Positions 22,597-32,725 of a DNA stretch of 64,000 nucleotides are shown here, one piece after another. The position numbers were made by a program, and so were the translations under genes. The notes below the pieces were generated by a model, which saw only the letters and a program-made list of their open reading frames with translations, was not told where the DNA came from and did not search any database. The DNA is from Adiantum capillus-veneris (lineage: Eukaryota; Streptophyta; Polypodiopsida; Polypodiales; Pteridaceae): NCBI GenBank assembly GCA_014529385.2, contig CM043971.1, forward strand, positions 27,816,769 to 27,880,768, written 5' to 3'. How positions within the stretch are numbered: the stretch's first letter is position 1; the number at the start of each line of letters is the position of its first letter.

Positions 22597-25500
22597 GGAT
22601 GCGTGACCTATGAGACCGAGTTACAATTGAAAATATGCTTTTGGAATTGTAATGGATACCCATGGAATGCGGGGGTTGGCATTGATGAACTAACAAGCAA
22701 AGCCGATGTTGTACTTCTTGTTGAAACTTGGGAGCATGATACACAAAGGATTAACGGCTTGGAGGATTACAATGTACATTCATTGATGTGGTCAAAGAAT
22801 CTCAAGCAACGAAGAGGACAAGGAGGGTTAGCATGTATGGTTAAGAAAGGATTGGAAGATTTTGTATCAATTGTGAAAGATGACAAGTACAAACGTTATG
22901 TATGGCTGAAAATTATGACACCAAAAAGAGCACCCATTTTTGTAGCCGGTTGCTACATTCCTCATCATGATTCTCCCTTTTATGCTTGCATGGATAGAGA
23001 TCAACCATTTTCTGATTTGGAAGAGGACATTGCTTATTTCAAAGGTGAAGGTGATGTTATTGTATTTGGGGATATGAATGCTCGCACAAAAACATTGCAA
23101 CATGATACTCAACAATTTGATATGCCATACATTTCAAGGGAGTTGGAGGAAGTTCACTTGTATGATCGTACTTCAATGGATGAGAAAGAGCCGGATCACT
23201 ATGGAAAGTTACTTTTACACATGTGTAATAGCACGGGTATGCTCATTGCCAATGGTGTATCTTTGTGGAGTGGAACCAATGGATTTACATGTAGAAGACA
23301 TAATGGGGATAGTGTGATTGACTATATGCTACTCTCTGAAGCCATCATGTATCGCATAAAGAGTTTTATGTTTGGTCAATGGACCCCGGAATCCGACCAT
23401 CGCACCTTATGTATTGACCTTTCATGTGGAGAAGCAACTAAGCATGATAATCTCAGCCAAAGGAAAGAGAAGTTATCACTATGTATGGATTTCAAACGGG
23501 CACCAATGTACATTGAAATGGTTGAGCAAAAATTATGGATGACAAAGCTTCAATGTGATGCACCATTGGAAACTAAATGGGAAGCTTTCAAGAAAGCTAT
23601 TTGTTCTTGTGCGGAAGAATGCTTTGCCATAAAGCATCTCCATGGTATCAACAAAGATAGATCACGCAAAAGGTGGTTTGATAAAGAATGTCAAGATGCT
23701 CAAAAGTCCTTGATAAAGCTTGATGCAACTATGGACAAAGACAACTATCAAAGTCATTTGCATACATACAAGGCATTGATTCAAAAGAAGAGAAGAAGAT
23801 GGGAAGTAAAGCAACAAGAATTTCAAGTCCAAGAAAAGGCACATGCATGTGGAAGATTTTGGAGAAACTTGAGAGGCAAGCGGGTTGAGAATTTTGGTAA
23901 CTTGAGTCTAGTGGATATATACACACATTGTAGGCAATTATATGAGCAAGAAAATACTGAAAAAATGCCATTTTATGGTTCACTCCCATGTATGCCGTCT
24001 TTTTTTACTATTGAGGATGTATGCGGTGGGCTTGAAAAGTTGGCCACTCGCAAAGCGGGAGATCTTCAAGATATCAAGCCGGAGATGATCAAATGGACGG
24101 GAGATTTTACCCATGAGTGGATGTGTGATATGTTCAACCATGCACTTCAACATGGTATGCCTTATGATTGGAGTACTATTTGGGTTAAGCCTTTGCATAA
24201 AGGAGGGGATGTAAAGAATGTAAGCAACTACCGGACTATAATGATTGGATCTCTTATGGCAAAGTTTTTTGGGTGCATAATGGAGATGAAATTGAGTGAT
24301 TGGGCTGAAGAGAATGACAAGCGTGCAAAGGGACAAGCGGGTTTTCGTCGATGCCATAGCACCATTGATCATCTTGTCACTCTTCGTGTTCTCATGGAGG
24401 AAAGTCGGTTGAAAGGCAAGCGATTGTATTGTTGTTTTGTGGACTTTAAGAAAGCCTTTGATATGATTCCACGTAACAATTTGTGGAGAAGGATGGAAGA
24501 ACTCCAAGTGCCAAGTGAGTTTATGCTTGCGGTTTCTCGAATCTATGAGAAGGTGATTTGTCAATTGCGCATGGGAAGAGAAATTTCAGAAATTTTTGTA
24601 AGCACTATTGGGGTTAAACAAGGATGTCCATTGTCACCAACTCTCTTTGGTCTATGCATCGATCAATTGGAACAAATGGTACTTGACTTTATGCAAGAAG
24701 AAGGCATTGAAGAGGTCACTATTTGCAATGCGGTAATCATGCTTTTGTTGTATGCGGATGATGTAGTGCTTCTAGCACACACTTTAGAAGATGCACAAAA
24801 GCTTATGGTTGTCCTTGAGAACTTTTGCTTGCATAGTGGGTTGATTGTAAATGAATCCAAAACAAAGGTTATGCTTGTGAAAACCAACCATAAGGAGAAG
24901 CCATGCATTGTGTACAACAACGAGACACTTGAAGTTGTTGAGAGCTTTAAGTACCTTGGCCTTGAGGTTCCATCCAATCACAAGTGGCATGAATGTGCTA
25001 TGCGTCGTTTGGAAGCGGGAAAGAGAGCATATTATGCATTTGAGAACATGTGTAATGTGGGAAACATCAAGTGTTGGGTTCTCAAGAAGTATCTTTTTGA
25101 TGCATTGGTGACACCGGTTCTTCTTTATGGAGTTGAAGTATGGGGCGGGAGCATCTCAAAGTCTACTTGGAAAGAGTTTGAGAATGTCCAAAAGCGTTTT
25201 CTTACAAACTTTGTCCAAGTTAAGACACAAACACCATATATGCTCCTACTTCTTGAGTCGGGATCTCTTCCAATTGAGGTTATGGGCATGGAAAGGGTTG
25301 TGGAGTACATGATAAAGATGCGTCAAAACCCCTCACATCGACTTCCTTTAATTGCATGGGAAGCAAGCAAAAAAGTTCAAAAGACGCATAAAAGCAAGAT
25401 CTTGAGCACGGGATGGATGCAAGACATAAAGAAGTGGTTTGGGAGATGGGATGCATTACACTTGCTACATGATGCTTCAATTGACTCTCAAGTGAATGAA

Positions 25501-25997
25501 GCTTTTCTACAACGCCAATGTATTACAGCTTGGGAGAAATCCGGTGGGTCACGCTTCATACATTACACCACCTATATTGCCCCCAACTACAAAACCATGT
25601 TCTTCGCTGAGAGAGGAAACCGTACTCACACTTACATGCTTGAGCCTATTCCCTTGTCCGCGATACGCACTATCGTAGCAATTCGGCTTAGCTCCCATTT
25701 CCTTCGATGCGAGATAGGGCGTTGGGGCAATGGAGAAGAGTCAAATCGATTGTGCACATTATGCTCACTGCAAGTTCGAGAGTCTGAGTACCACACACTA
25801 CTAGAGTGCTCAGCTTTTGATCACATCCGAACTTGCTTCTCTCACATTTTCAACCATAACTTAGACCTACAAACTTTCCTCTCCCAGCCAAAGTGTGGGC
25901 TCTCCATTGCGACTCTCATCACTACAATTTTGGAGCATCGAGAGTCACTCATCAGCCATATACATACTACATCACATGTAACTTTGGTCCCATAGGT
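22597..25997 (+). CDS. LINE ORF2: AP-type endonuclease and reverse transcriptase, intact
   Basis: The frame is open from the codon after the ORF1 TAG to TAG 25996-25998, about 1130 codons counting from GTG 22603. Endonuclease motifs: ICFWNCNGYPWN, LLVETWE, VIVFGDMNAR (residue ~155), VIDYMLLSE and PESDHRT (~264). RT motifs: WVKPLHKGG, NYRTIMIG, KGQAGFRRCHSTIDHL, CCFVDFKKAFD (~612), GVKQGCPLSPTLFGL, LLYADDVVLLA (~716) and FKYLGLEV. A C-terminal CxxC-H-C finger is LCTLCSLQVRESEYHTLLEC (~1050). No RNase H domain. It performs target-primed reverse transcription. No in-frame ATG lies between the ORF1 stop and the endonuclease Asn, so translation must use readthrough, reinitiation at a non-AUG codon, or frameshifting from the out-of-frame ATG at 22599. 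Confidence 0.9.
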
Positions 25998-26026
25998 CAT
26001 ATTTGACCTCCGAGGACGATAATAAA

Positions 26027-26047
26027 ATCTATCTATCTATCTATCTA

Positions 26048-26119
<72 letters not shown>
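26027..26119. repeat. (TATC)n then (TC)n
   Basis: Seven or so TATC units form the LINE tail and pass directly into a (TC)n run ending at 26119. Confidence 0.9.
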
Positions 26120-26123
<4 letters not shown>

Positions 26124-26298
26124 GCTACAATAAGCATGCCAACAAATGTGGTACAACCCATAAAGTGTGAAAGTGACTTCTCTACTAAAATAATATGGTG
26201 CAATAAATGCCCACTAGTTACATTTAGCTTTTTGACACGTGTAAAGCATGTGTTGTTGTTTACCGTGCATGGCAGCAATGGTAATACAAATGCTTAGA

Positions 26299-26353
<55 letters not shown>

Positions 26354-26428
26354 CATATACACAAAGAGAAGAACAAAGGGAGAGACAGGCACAAACTTCG
26401 ATGTGGGCGCGCGCACACACACACACAG

Positions 26429-26467
<39 letters not shown>

Positions 26468-26617
26468 AGGTAGAGACTCTTTCGAGTTATAATGCAGTGA
26501 CATCAGTTGTCTATCATCTATAGACCCTCATGGTGTCCTATTCACGAACAAGATTGAAAGCTAATCAAAGAATCCTTTGGGTTCCTTCTATTCTTAAATT
26601 CTCTATTTGCTAGTCTC
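26120..26617. repeat. Spacer with (GA)n, (CA)n and (GA)n tracts
   Basis: (GA)n at 26302-26351, a short GCGC(CA)n at 26408-26427 and (GA)n at 26433-26464. The phrase CATCAGTTGTCTATCATCT near 26500 also occurs near 14660. No gene seen. Confidence 0.7.
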
Positions 26618-26638
26618 TTGGAGGATCCTTTAGAGGTA

Positions 26639-26983
26639 ATGGAGGAGGAGAATCTACCACCCGATGAAAAAGATGATGAGGACATGGAGTCCAATGAGGT
26701 GCCTGAGATTGAGGAGGATATTAATCTTGAGGTGGAACGAAGAAAAATACTCTCGATTAAAATCAAACTACCTTTAGATGTGTCTGGCTTTAATGAGAAG
26801 GAAGCCACGTTATTGCTATTTAGACTGCCAGACTTCAAATTTGGTGAGAGATCATACATTTTTCTCCATGACATTCAAAGTATATTTTTTTTAAAAGGGA
26901 GGACTTTGCACTTGCCACCATCTCCAAATTTCAAGAGGGGAGGAGTGAATTTGTATCTGATGACAACAGTGATGACGAGGTGA
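26639..26983 (+). CDS. Unknown acidic protein fragment
   Basis: From the ATG at 26639 the frame reads MEEENLPPDEKDDEDMESNE, strongly acidic, then a less biased part with LPLDVSGFNEKEATLLLFRL. No family is recognised. It could be the N-terminal end of a decayed gene that continues toward 27574, where the frame 27292-27591 is also open. The 9.7 kb TIR element begins inside that latter frame. Confidence 0.3.
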   Translation: MEEENLPPDEKDDEDMESNEVPEIEEDINLEVERRKILSIKIKLPLDVSGFNEKEATLLLFRLPDFKFGERSYIFLHDIQSIFFLKGRTLHLPPSPNFKRGGVNLYLMTTVMTR

Positions 26984-27291
26984 TAGAAACCTCTAGTAAC
27001 CCAATGGAGTACCTCAAACTTTACTTTGAAAAGGCATAAAAGTATAGGGAGACACTCCCAAATGAGGCTACCTTCCAAGTTATCAAAATCAACCTCAGGT
27101 CATCAACCAGTAATCAAGAAATAGAGGACTGATTATGCATCCCGCACAAGGGTCCACGAAGTCAGTGGACCTATGGAAGGATGACTTATATATATTGCAA
27201 GATGAGAGCTATGTGGTAGGCCACCCCCCTACCCCCAAATCTCATTATCACTATCTTTCTCTAACTCATCCTTTTGTGTACGTCATGGATT

Positions 27292-27574
27292 ACTAAAAAG
27301 GATGACTTCCTTCATCATCGAACAAGAGAGTATCGTGGAAGGGATGTAGCACTAGGACAATACCTTGCCAGACTCTATGAGATACCCATACTAGTCTTTC
27401 ACAGTGGAATGTCCCAAGAGGGAAGTACTGCAATGTTCACCCTCAAGATGCTCTCACGCTTCCTAGGTGGACCAATGCTACCACAAAATGCAGACAAAGT
27501 TATCCTCGTCAACAAAGTTTTTGCTATAGAATGTTTTGGATATTGTCCGGGGTACACTGGTGGTCGTGCAGCTT
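27292..27574 (+). other. Unknown open frame interrupted by the TIR element
   Basis: The frame reads ITKKDDFLHHRTREYRGRDV and then ALGQYLARLYEIPILVFHSG: compact, non-repetitive and protein-like. It runs into the left TIR at 27575 and stops shortly after. If real, the element inserted into a gene or an older element here. I do not recognise the product. Confidence 0.3.
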
Positions 27575-27630
27575 CATTAGGAAAAATATGAACCCTCTAG
27601 GGGCCCTTTGGGATTAAGGTTAATTAGAGG
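27575..27630 (+). repeat. Left terminal inverted repeat
   Basis: CATTAGGAAAAATATGAACC, then CTCTAGGGGCCCTTTGGGAT and TAAGGTTAATTAGAGG. Partner at 37210-37292. Confidence 0.65.
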
Positions 27631-28157
27631 TCAGCCAATGAGAAGAGGGTGGTGGACACACTCTATGCCCTCAAAAATGTAGGGGGACAAAGTAGTCTTA
27701 CACTTCTTAAATGGGCTCTTACCTAGTGAGAAGGTTGGGGGGGGGGGGAGGCATATGGAACCTCCAACTTCCCTCCTTTTTTATCCGGTTCTGAAAAACT
27801 TCCAAAAAATTGAAATTTTTCAAAATTTTCAAAACTCAAATTTTATCTTCTTAAAACCCCCCTAAATCTATTCTATGGTCAAAAAAGCATTTTTTGACCT
27901 CAAAAGGTCAAAACGTGCACCCAAAAAGCCTAAAATTCAAAATTTTAAAAAAACTTTTGAAAAAACTTTTTTTACTATCCAGAGCTCCCCCAAAAGTAGT
28001 TCTTAGGCAAAAAGTGATTTTCTCTCTCTAGAACCCCTTTTCCAACCCCTCCTTGGTTACAACCATCACACTCATCCTCTCCTCCAACACTCTCTCTCTC
28101 TCTACACCATCTCCATTGCTGCAGCAAGGAAGCTCCTCTCTCCTCCCCTACCACCTT
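27631..28157. other. Non-coding left arm of the TIR element
   Basis: Contains a G-run (GGTTGGGGGGGGGGGAGG near 27732) and a strongly AT-rich block at 27780-27990 with repeated AAATTTT and CAAAA motifs. From 28020 it turns pyrimidine-rich, like a plant 5' leader or promoter-proximal tract for the gene that starts at 28346. Confidence 0.5.
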
Positions 28158-28274
28158 CCATTGCCACACCAAGCAAGGGTTATCCACCTTCTCCTTCCAT
28201 TGCCACACCAACCAAGGGTTATCCACCTTCTCCTCCCATTGCCACACCAAGCAAGGGTTAACCACCTTCTCCTA
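28158..28274. repeat. Three tandem 39 bp units
   Basis: Units start at 28158, 28197 and 28236 with CCATTGCCACACCAA[G/C]CAAG and end CCACCTTCTCC[T/T/T][T/C/A]. The period is 13 codons, so frames stay open and yield the minus-strand peptide NPCLVWQWEEKVD in three versions. It lies in the presumed leader of the plus-strand gene; I see no reason to treat it as coding. Confidence 0.8.
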
Positions 28275-28345
28275 TCACTTTATCCCACCTACATTGTAGC
28301 AACAAGCAAGGTCCTGCTCCTCCTCCTAATTTTCTTTGCTCAACC

Positions 28346-29686
28346 ATGGCAAACTCTACTTCGCAAAGGCGGCCAAAGGATGAGGTCACAACACTTGCAT
28401 GCCACAACACTAGAGGTATAGATGATGAGTGGGTGCCACAAGAGTTCACCAAAGGTGCTTGGGTATACATGCAACCATCTGCTATTGGCCCTCATCGTGT
28501 GCGGAATCGTGCAAACTTGGATCTTCATTGGAAAGGAAAGCTCCTTGGCTTCAAGAACCGCAAAGACAAGGGGACCGTAGCTATTGTGCAACATGTTTTC
28601 TCAATGTCAACCATGCAATTGCAACAACCACCTCGATTTCCAACACATTGTAAGTACATGTTTTGAGAATACAAAGTTAAGTGTGAAATCACAGTGTAAT
28701 GTTATTATGGATTCATACTTAAGATTTGCCATGCATTTATAGTCATATTTCTATCCACGTTGGTGGAGGAGCAGCCACTACATAGTCTCTACGACACATT
28801 CAATGCTATACATGCGGATATTGGAGCAACAATGCTCGCACATCTTTGCCCAACCAAACTGGTTCAAAGAAGGATTTTCTTCTATTCTCACTCCTATATT
28901 GTGCCTACTTCTACACAAGCGTTTGGAACGCTTGAACCCATCAAAGTAATTTCCTTATTAAGTATGGAGTGGCCAGTGCCAGATTTGTGGTTGATAGCAT
29001 CTTTCAAGCAAAAGATGATAATAGATGTCCAAAACTCTTTGAAATACTCTAAAGCTTCTAGGTCTGTGGGCTTGAATTGGTGTTTTCCTATTCATTGTTT
29101 TGTGCACATTTTTAAAGAGTTTGGATTTGTGGAGACTACCACAATGCTTGTATGTAAAGATGTGCAATATGAGGAATTAGGAAGGCTTTTAGAAGAGGAC
29201 TGGGGTTTTGTGGAGGGCATGCACAATGGGGACCGGTACCGTTGTAAGGTTGGAGCTTCAGGTATTGGAATGCGCTATTTGAAATCCCGCACCTCCTTGT
29301 ACATACGATTTCACTATGATCGTTGGATGTGCAAGCTTGGAGTGTGGACTCCCTTACAGAGTGTAGACGGAGCTATTGCAAGCTTTGACATTGCAATGAA
29401 GATGCCCAACGATGCTTTGGAGGCAGTCCAAGTGAACAAGCATTGGACTCTCAGTAATGTGCGAGAACATTTGGTTATTATGGGTTTTGAGGCCCTTCAA
29501 CAAGCACAATTTTGTTTACAAGGTCACAAGGTGAGAATCCTTCCACCACATTTTCAATACATCATAATTTGTCAATCATTGGATGCTTATTGTAATGAAT
29601 GTCCGCAGATTGGGAAGAGAATGGAAGACAAATTGAAGGTTGAGGAGGATTGGGGGATGGATGGAACTATGCTATCGCTCTTATAA
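28346..29686 (+). CDS. Intact two-exon gene of unknown function in the TIR element
   Basis: Exon 1 is 28346-28649 (ATG in ACCATGGCA, a good context). Donor GTAAGTAC; acceptor TTTATAG; exon 2 is 28743-29686, ending TAA. The phases agree, giving ~415 residues with no stop. The N-terminus starts MANSTSQRRPKDEV. The middle holds a hydrophobic/aromatic segment (SVGLNWCFPIHCFVHIFKEF), and the second half the cluster GIGMRYLKSRTSLYIRFHYD then RWMCKLGVW. A Cys pair occurs late (AYCNEC). I do not recognise a family; no catalytic motif, signal peptide or clear transmembrane span. It is the only cargo gene with an undamaged frame, which hints that it was recently functional. It may serve transposition or be host-derived cargo; neither is shown. 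Confidence 0.6.
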
Positions 29687-29847
29687 CTTTGTAACTCTTG
29701 CAATTTTGAAAACGATCCCCGATGTAATCAACATGATTTGCTTCGGTAAATCATGTCTTTCAATATAATTTTTCGCATTGAGATGAGAGATCATTTTTTG
29801 GTGAAAGTGCCTTTTTCTTTTTTTAATGTCTTTAAAAAAGGGACCAT

Positions 29848-29855
29848 TATAAAAG
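29848..29855 (+). promoter_or_regulatory. TATA box of the second plus-strand gene
   Basis: TATAAAAG lies 90 bp upstream of the ATG at 29938, a normal plant spacing that leaves a CT-rich leader of about 60 bases. Confidence 0.55.
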
Positions 29856-29937
29856 GGGGGACCACATAACTCATTCACTATTTTCACTTTTGCAACTCTT
29901 GAGATCCTCCACTCTCTATCTACACCCCAGGCTAGAC

Positions 29938-31498
29938 ATGGACGCTTCCACAGCCTCTACATCTGCACCCACATCCACCCCTTTGTCACGCTTCATACTC
30001 TTCCTCGAGGACACCAAATACAAAGGGAAGTTGGACCTCCACACCTTTTTTACTCGTCTCCGTGACCTTGACGCCACAATTGCCCTTCACATGGATGCAT
30101 TTTCCGAGATTTTTGCGTCCATGGAGGAGCACATCATAAAATATTTTGTATCTATCTCCCCACATGCAGGGATCTGGGTGCCTTGTGATCTTTTGCGCTA
30201 TATACACAAAGGTGATCGCCCATTCTCCAAGCGGTTGCGACGATTCCAAGAAATTGCCATCGACGCAGGCCATTTCTTGGACGAGCAAGCCCCAGGGGTG
30301 TCAGCGCTCAAGAAGCGCAAGTTGGGGGTGGAGTATCTTTCTCGGCTCGCAACATTTATCTTCTTGGTGAGCGAGGAACCTGATTTGGAGGAGCTCTACT
30401 TACCACACCTTCAGGTTGGGTCCTTTATCAAGGACACCAAGGAACAGGAGGTTATCCCCATGAACCTTGCAGCGGAAGGAAAGACACTTCTGCTCGAGTA
30501 CCCCAGGGGGCTCGAGAAAGTGGTTGAGAAATCCATAGTTGTGGCTACCCCTAGTGACACTCCAGTGCCACTACCATTGACAGATGTGGCTATCCCAAAG
30601 GTAGAGATCAACCGCTTCTCCTCAGTGGTAGTGGATGGGGAGGAGTATGTGTTTATGCATAATTTGGAGAAAGCATTTGGCCTGCGCATGGATGAATGCT
30701 TGAGCGTGCTATGCAACAGCACCAAATGTCCCTTAGACAATACGCCAGATGCCCTAGAAAGCAAGCTCTTGCCAGTTGAGGACTCTGTTGCTGACACTAT
30801 TGCAGTTTTATGTGCGGAGGTCCTGGCAGCAGAGCAGTTGCACGTGGCTAAGGAAGAATTCCAAGCCACGCAAGCCAAGGTTGAGGCCGCTAGGATGCCT
30901 ATGCCATTATGCAACCTCCCATTTGATGATCCAAAGCTCGTAGTTGCGGTGCATGGGAGCATTGACTTGGATACAAAGGGCAACAGGGAGGAGGACAACA
31001 AGGAGTAGGAGGTAAACTCTATCCTAATTTTCATGTTATTATTTTATCCTTCATTGTCTTTTTTCTCAACCTTCATTGGTTAATGATAGGACGCCGTGGA
31101 GGTTGCTGATTTTGCTGCAAGGACGGGTGGCAAGCGGACGGGCTTTGGACCTCAAGCTTCCCTTGCGCATTACCTAGAAAAACTCCCCCTCTGGCGATGT
31201 GGCCATTATCCATAATGAATTTACTCCCCAAGCCCATTTTATGACTTGGTCGTTAAAAGCTTTGAGCAAGTTTTTGTGTTTGAGCACCATTGTGTTCCTA
31301 GTGCGTAGATCCCTTGTATGCACAGCATTTGGCACTAGCTTCCGTGGTAAAGTGCTTGCCCAGATAAGGATACATGCTTCTATTGGCTCAACTGACCCAA
31401 AGGCCATAGCGCAGTCCCTCTTGATTGGGGAGTTGCCTTACACGCAAGATAGGCACCAGGAAATGGTCAAGAAAATTATGAACTCCTCAGATACATGA
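29938..31498 (+). pseudogene. Unknown cargo gene of the TIR element, two exons, damaged
   Basis: Exon 1 (29938-31011) starts MDASTASTSAPTSTPLSRFI and is open for 356 codons to TAG 31006-31008. It is followed by a donor (GAG/GTAAAC) and an acceptor at 31089 whose exon continues in phase as DAVEVADFAARTGGKRTGFG. A second break, near the A5 run at ~31182, moves the frame to ...IIHNEFTPQAHFMTWSLKAL up to TGA 31498. So the ancestral gene probably spanned both exons and now has one stop and one frameshift. Features: an all-helical N-terminal half, a Pro/Thr/Val linker, then INRFSSVVVDGEEYVFMHNL and EKAFGLRMDECLSVLC, which vaguely recalls small DNA-binding folds that use a beta-hairpin plus helix; this is only an impression. 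No family assigned. Confidence 0.45.
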
Positions 31499-31720
31499 TG
31501 TAAACTAACCTTTTTGGAAGTAATAAAAAAAAGTTGGAACTGTCTCTCTATCTTGTAAAGTCTTCTAAATGTGATTTGTCAATCTTGAAAATTGTTGGAA
31601 TTGGTGATATGTTTCAATAAGCTGTGTCTTTTTTGCTTGAAGTAACAACACAGCGGAAGTTGGATGCACATGATACTAGGGAAAGTATAAAACACATTTG
31701 AGTGAGAAGAAGTGGTTTCT
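31499..31720. other. Spacer downstream of the plus-strand genes
   Basis: AT-rich; presumably the 3' untranslated region and terminator of the plus-strand gene. No further signal. Confidence 0.4.
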
Positions 31721-31979
31721 CTAAATAAATGATGCAAAACCAATTTTTTTGAGTTAATTTATGTTTTTTATGTATCCTAGGGGGTAGATAAGCCTACCAA
31801 GTGTCAAAAAAGGGGTGGCCACAAGGGCGGGCAAATGGCCCATCCAACAGTTTTGGATGGCCCATTTATGCGCCCTTGTGGCCACCCTTTTTTTGGCACC
31901 TGGTAGGCTTATCTACCCCCTAGGATACTTAAAAAACATAAATTAACTCAAAAAATTTGGTTTTCCATCATTTATTTAG
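31721..31979. repeat. Foldback (MITE-like) element, copy 1
   Basis: Two arms of about 120 bp are near-perfect inverted copies. They start CTAAATAAATGATG[C/G]AAAAC, pass through GTATCCTAGGGGGTAGATAA and GGGTGGCCACAAGGGCG, and meet at a short loop around CAACAGTTTTGG. Transcription from either side would give a long hairpin RNA. It sits in the gap between the convergent gene pairs of the TIR element. Confidence 0.85.
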
Positions 31980-32099
31980 ATGGAGCCTTCTGGTCACCCT
32001 TTTCTTGTCAATTAGAGCATATGTTTGTAGTCAAGGACACTAGAAAAGGTGAAATCAACTCTGAATTTAAGTTTTCCAGCACACTATCACCTGCTTTAG

Positions 32100-32610
32100 C
32101 TCTACCTAGTACACCCTTGCACCAAAAGGCCCAATTACATTGGACATTTGAAAAATCTAAATTAATGTTGCATAGACACTTGGTTTCACAATATGTTAAC
32201 TTTTTTGATATCCAATGGGAAAGTCAAAGCTTGAAATTGCAAAAAAAAGGGTGGCCACAAGGCTCCAACCAAGTGGTGATGCAAAACCAATTGCTTTTAG
32301 TAAATTTGTGTTTTTTAAGTATCCTGGGGGGTAGAGAAGCCTACCAGGTGATAAAAAAAGGGTGGCCACAAGGGCGCGCAAATGGGCCATCCAAAACTGG
32401 TGGATGGGCCATTTGCACACCCTTGTGGCCACCCTTTTTTTTGCACCTTGTAGGCTTCTCTATCCCCTAGGATACTTAAAATACATAAATTAACTGAAAG
32501 CAAAGCATTAACTGCACCAAAAGGCCCAATTACATTGAACATTTGAAAAACCTAAATTGCAAAGTCATTTGAATATCTTATGGGTAAACAGAACTTGAAA
32601 TTGCAAAGTC
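32100..32610. repeat. Diverged direct duplication around the second foldback
   Basis: CACCAAAAGGCCCAATTACATTG, CATTTGAAAAA[T/C]CTAAATT and CTTGAAATTGCAAA occur at about 32118-32245 and again at 32514-32605. A partial third copy of the foldback arm (AAAAAAAGGGTGGCCACAAGG) is at 32241-32262. Confidence 0.6.
32292..32503. repeat. Foldback (MITE-like) element, copy 2
   Basis: Same family as copy 1: arms contain AAGTATCCTGGGGGGTAGAG, AGCCTACCAGGTG and GGGTGGCCACAAGGGCGCGC, with the loop near AAAACTGGTGG. The arms are about 95-100 bp with several mismatches. Confidence 0.8.
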
Positions 32611-32725
32611 ATCTCATTACAAAGATAATAGACACAGTAGACACAACTGTTGATCATATTGTCATTTCAAAGTCAAAACATTACAAAGATAAGGATGTGC
32701 AATACAAAAAGAGGGGTAACTTCGG

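Larger units (their letters stand above)
21418..26052 (+). mobile_element. Nearly complete LINE (ORF1, ORF2, tetranucleotide tail)
   Basis: A leader of ~230 bp (21418-21645) precedes ORF1 (21646-22596) and ORF2 (22597-25997). The 3' end reads GACGATAATAAAATC and then (TATC)n at about 26027-26052, a simple-repeat tail in place of poly(A). Both sides border (CT)n tracts. ORF1 has one internal stop; ORF2 is intact for 1130 codons, so the insertion is young or conserved. Both ORFs lie in one frame. Confidence 0.85.

Noticed and set aside
22603-22617. TGACCTATGAGACC shared between the ORF2 start and the 13.6/13.9 kb repeats
   Set aside because: Only 14 bases; probably chance, no extended similarity.
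28158-28274. CRISPR-like repeat
   Set aside because: Units are contiguous with no spacers and the context is a plant nuclear genome.
28053-28421. 122 aa plus-strand frame with repeated LLLPLPHQ
   Set aside because: Made by the 39 bp tandem units; the better gene start is the ATG at 28346 in a different frame, with a clean intron.
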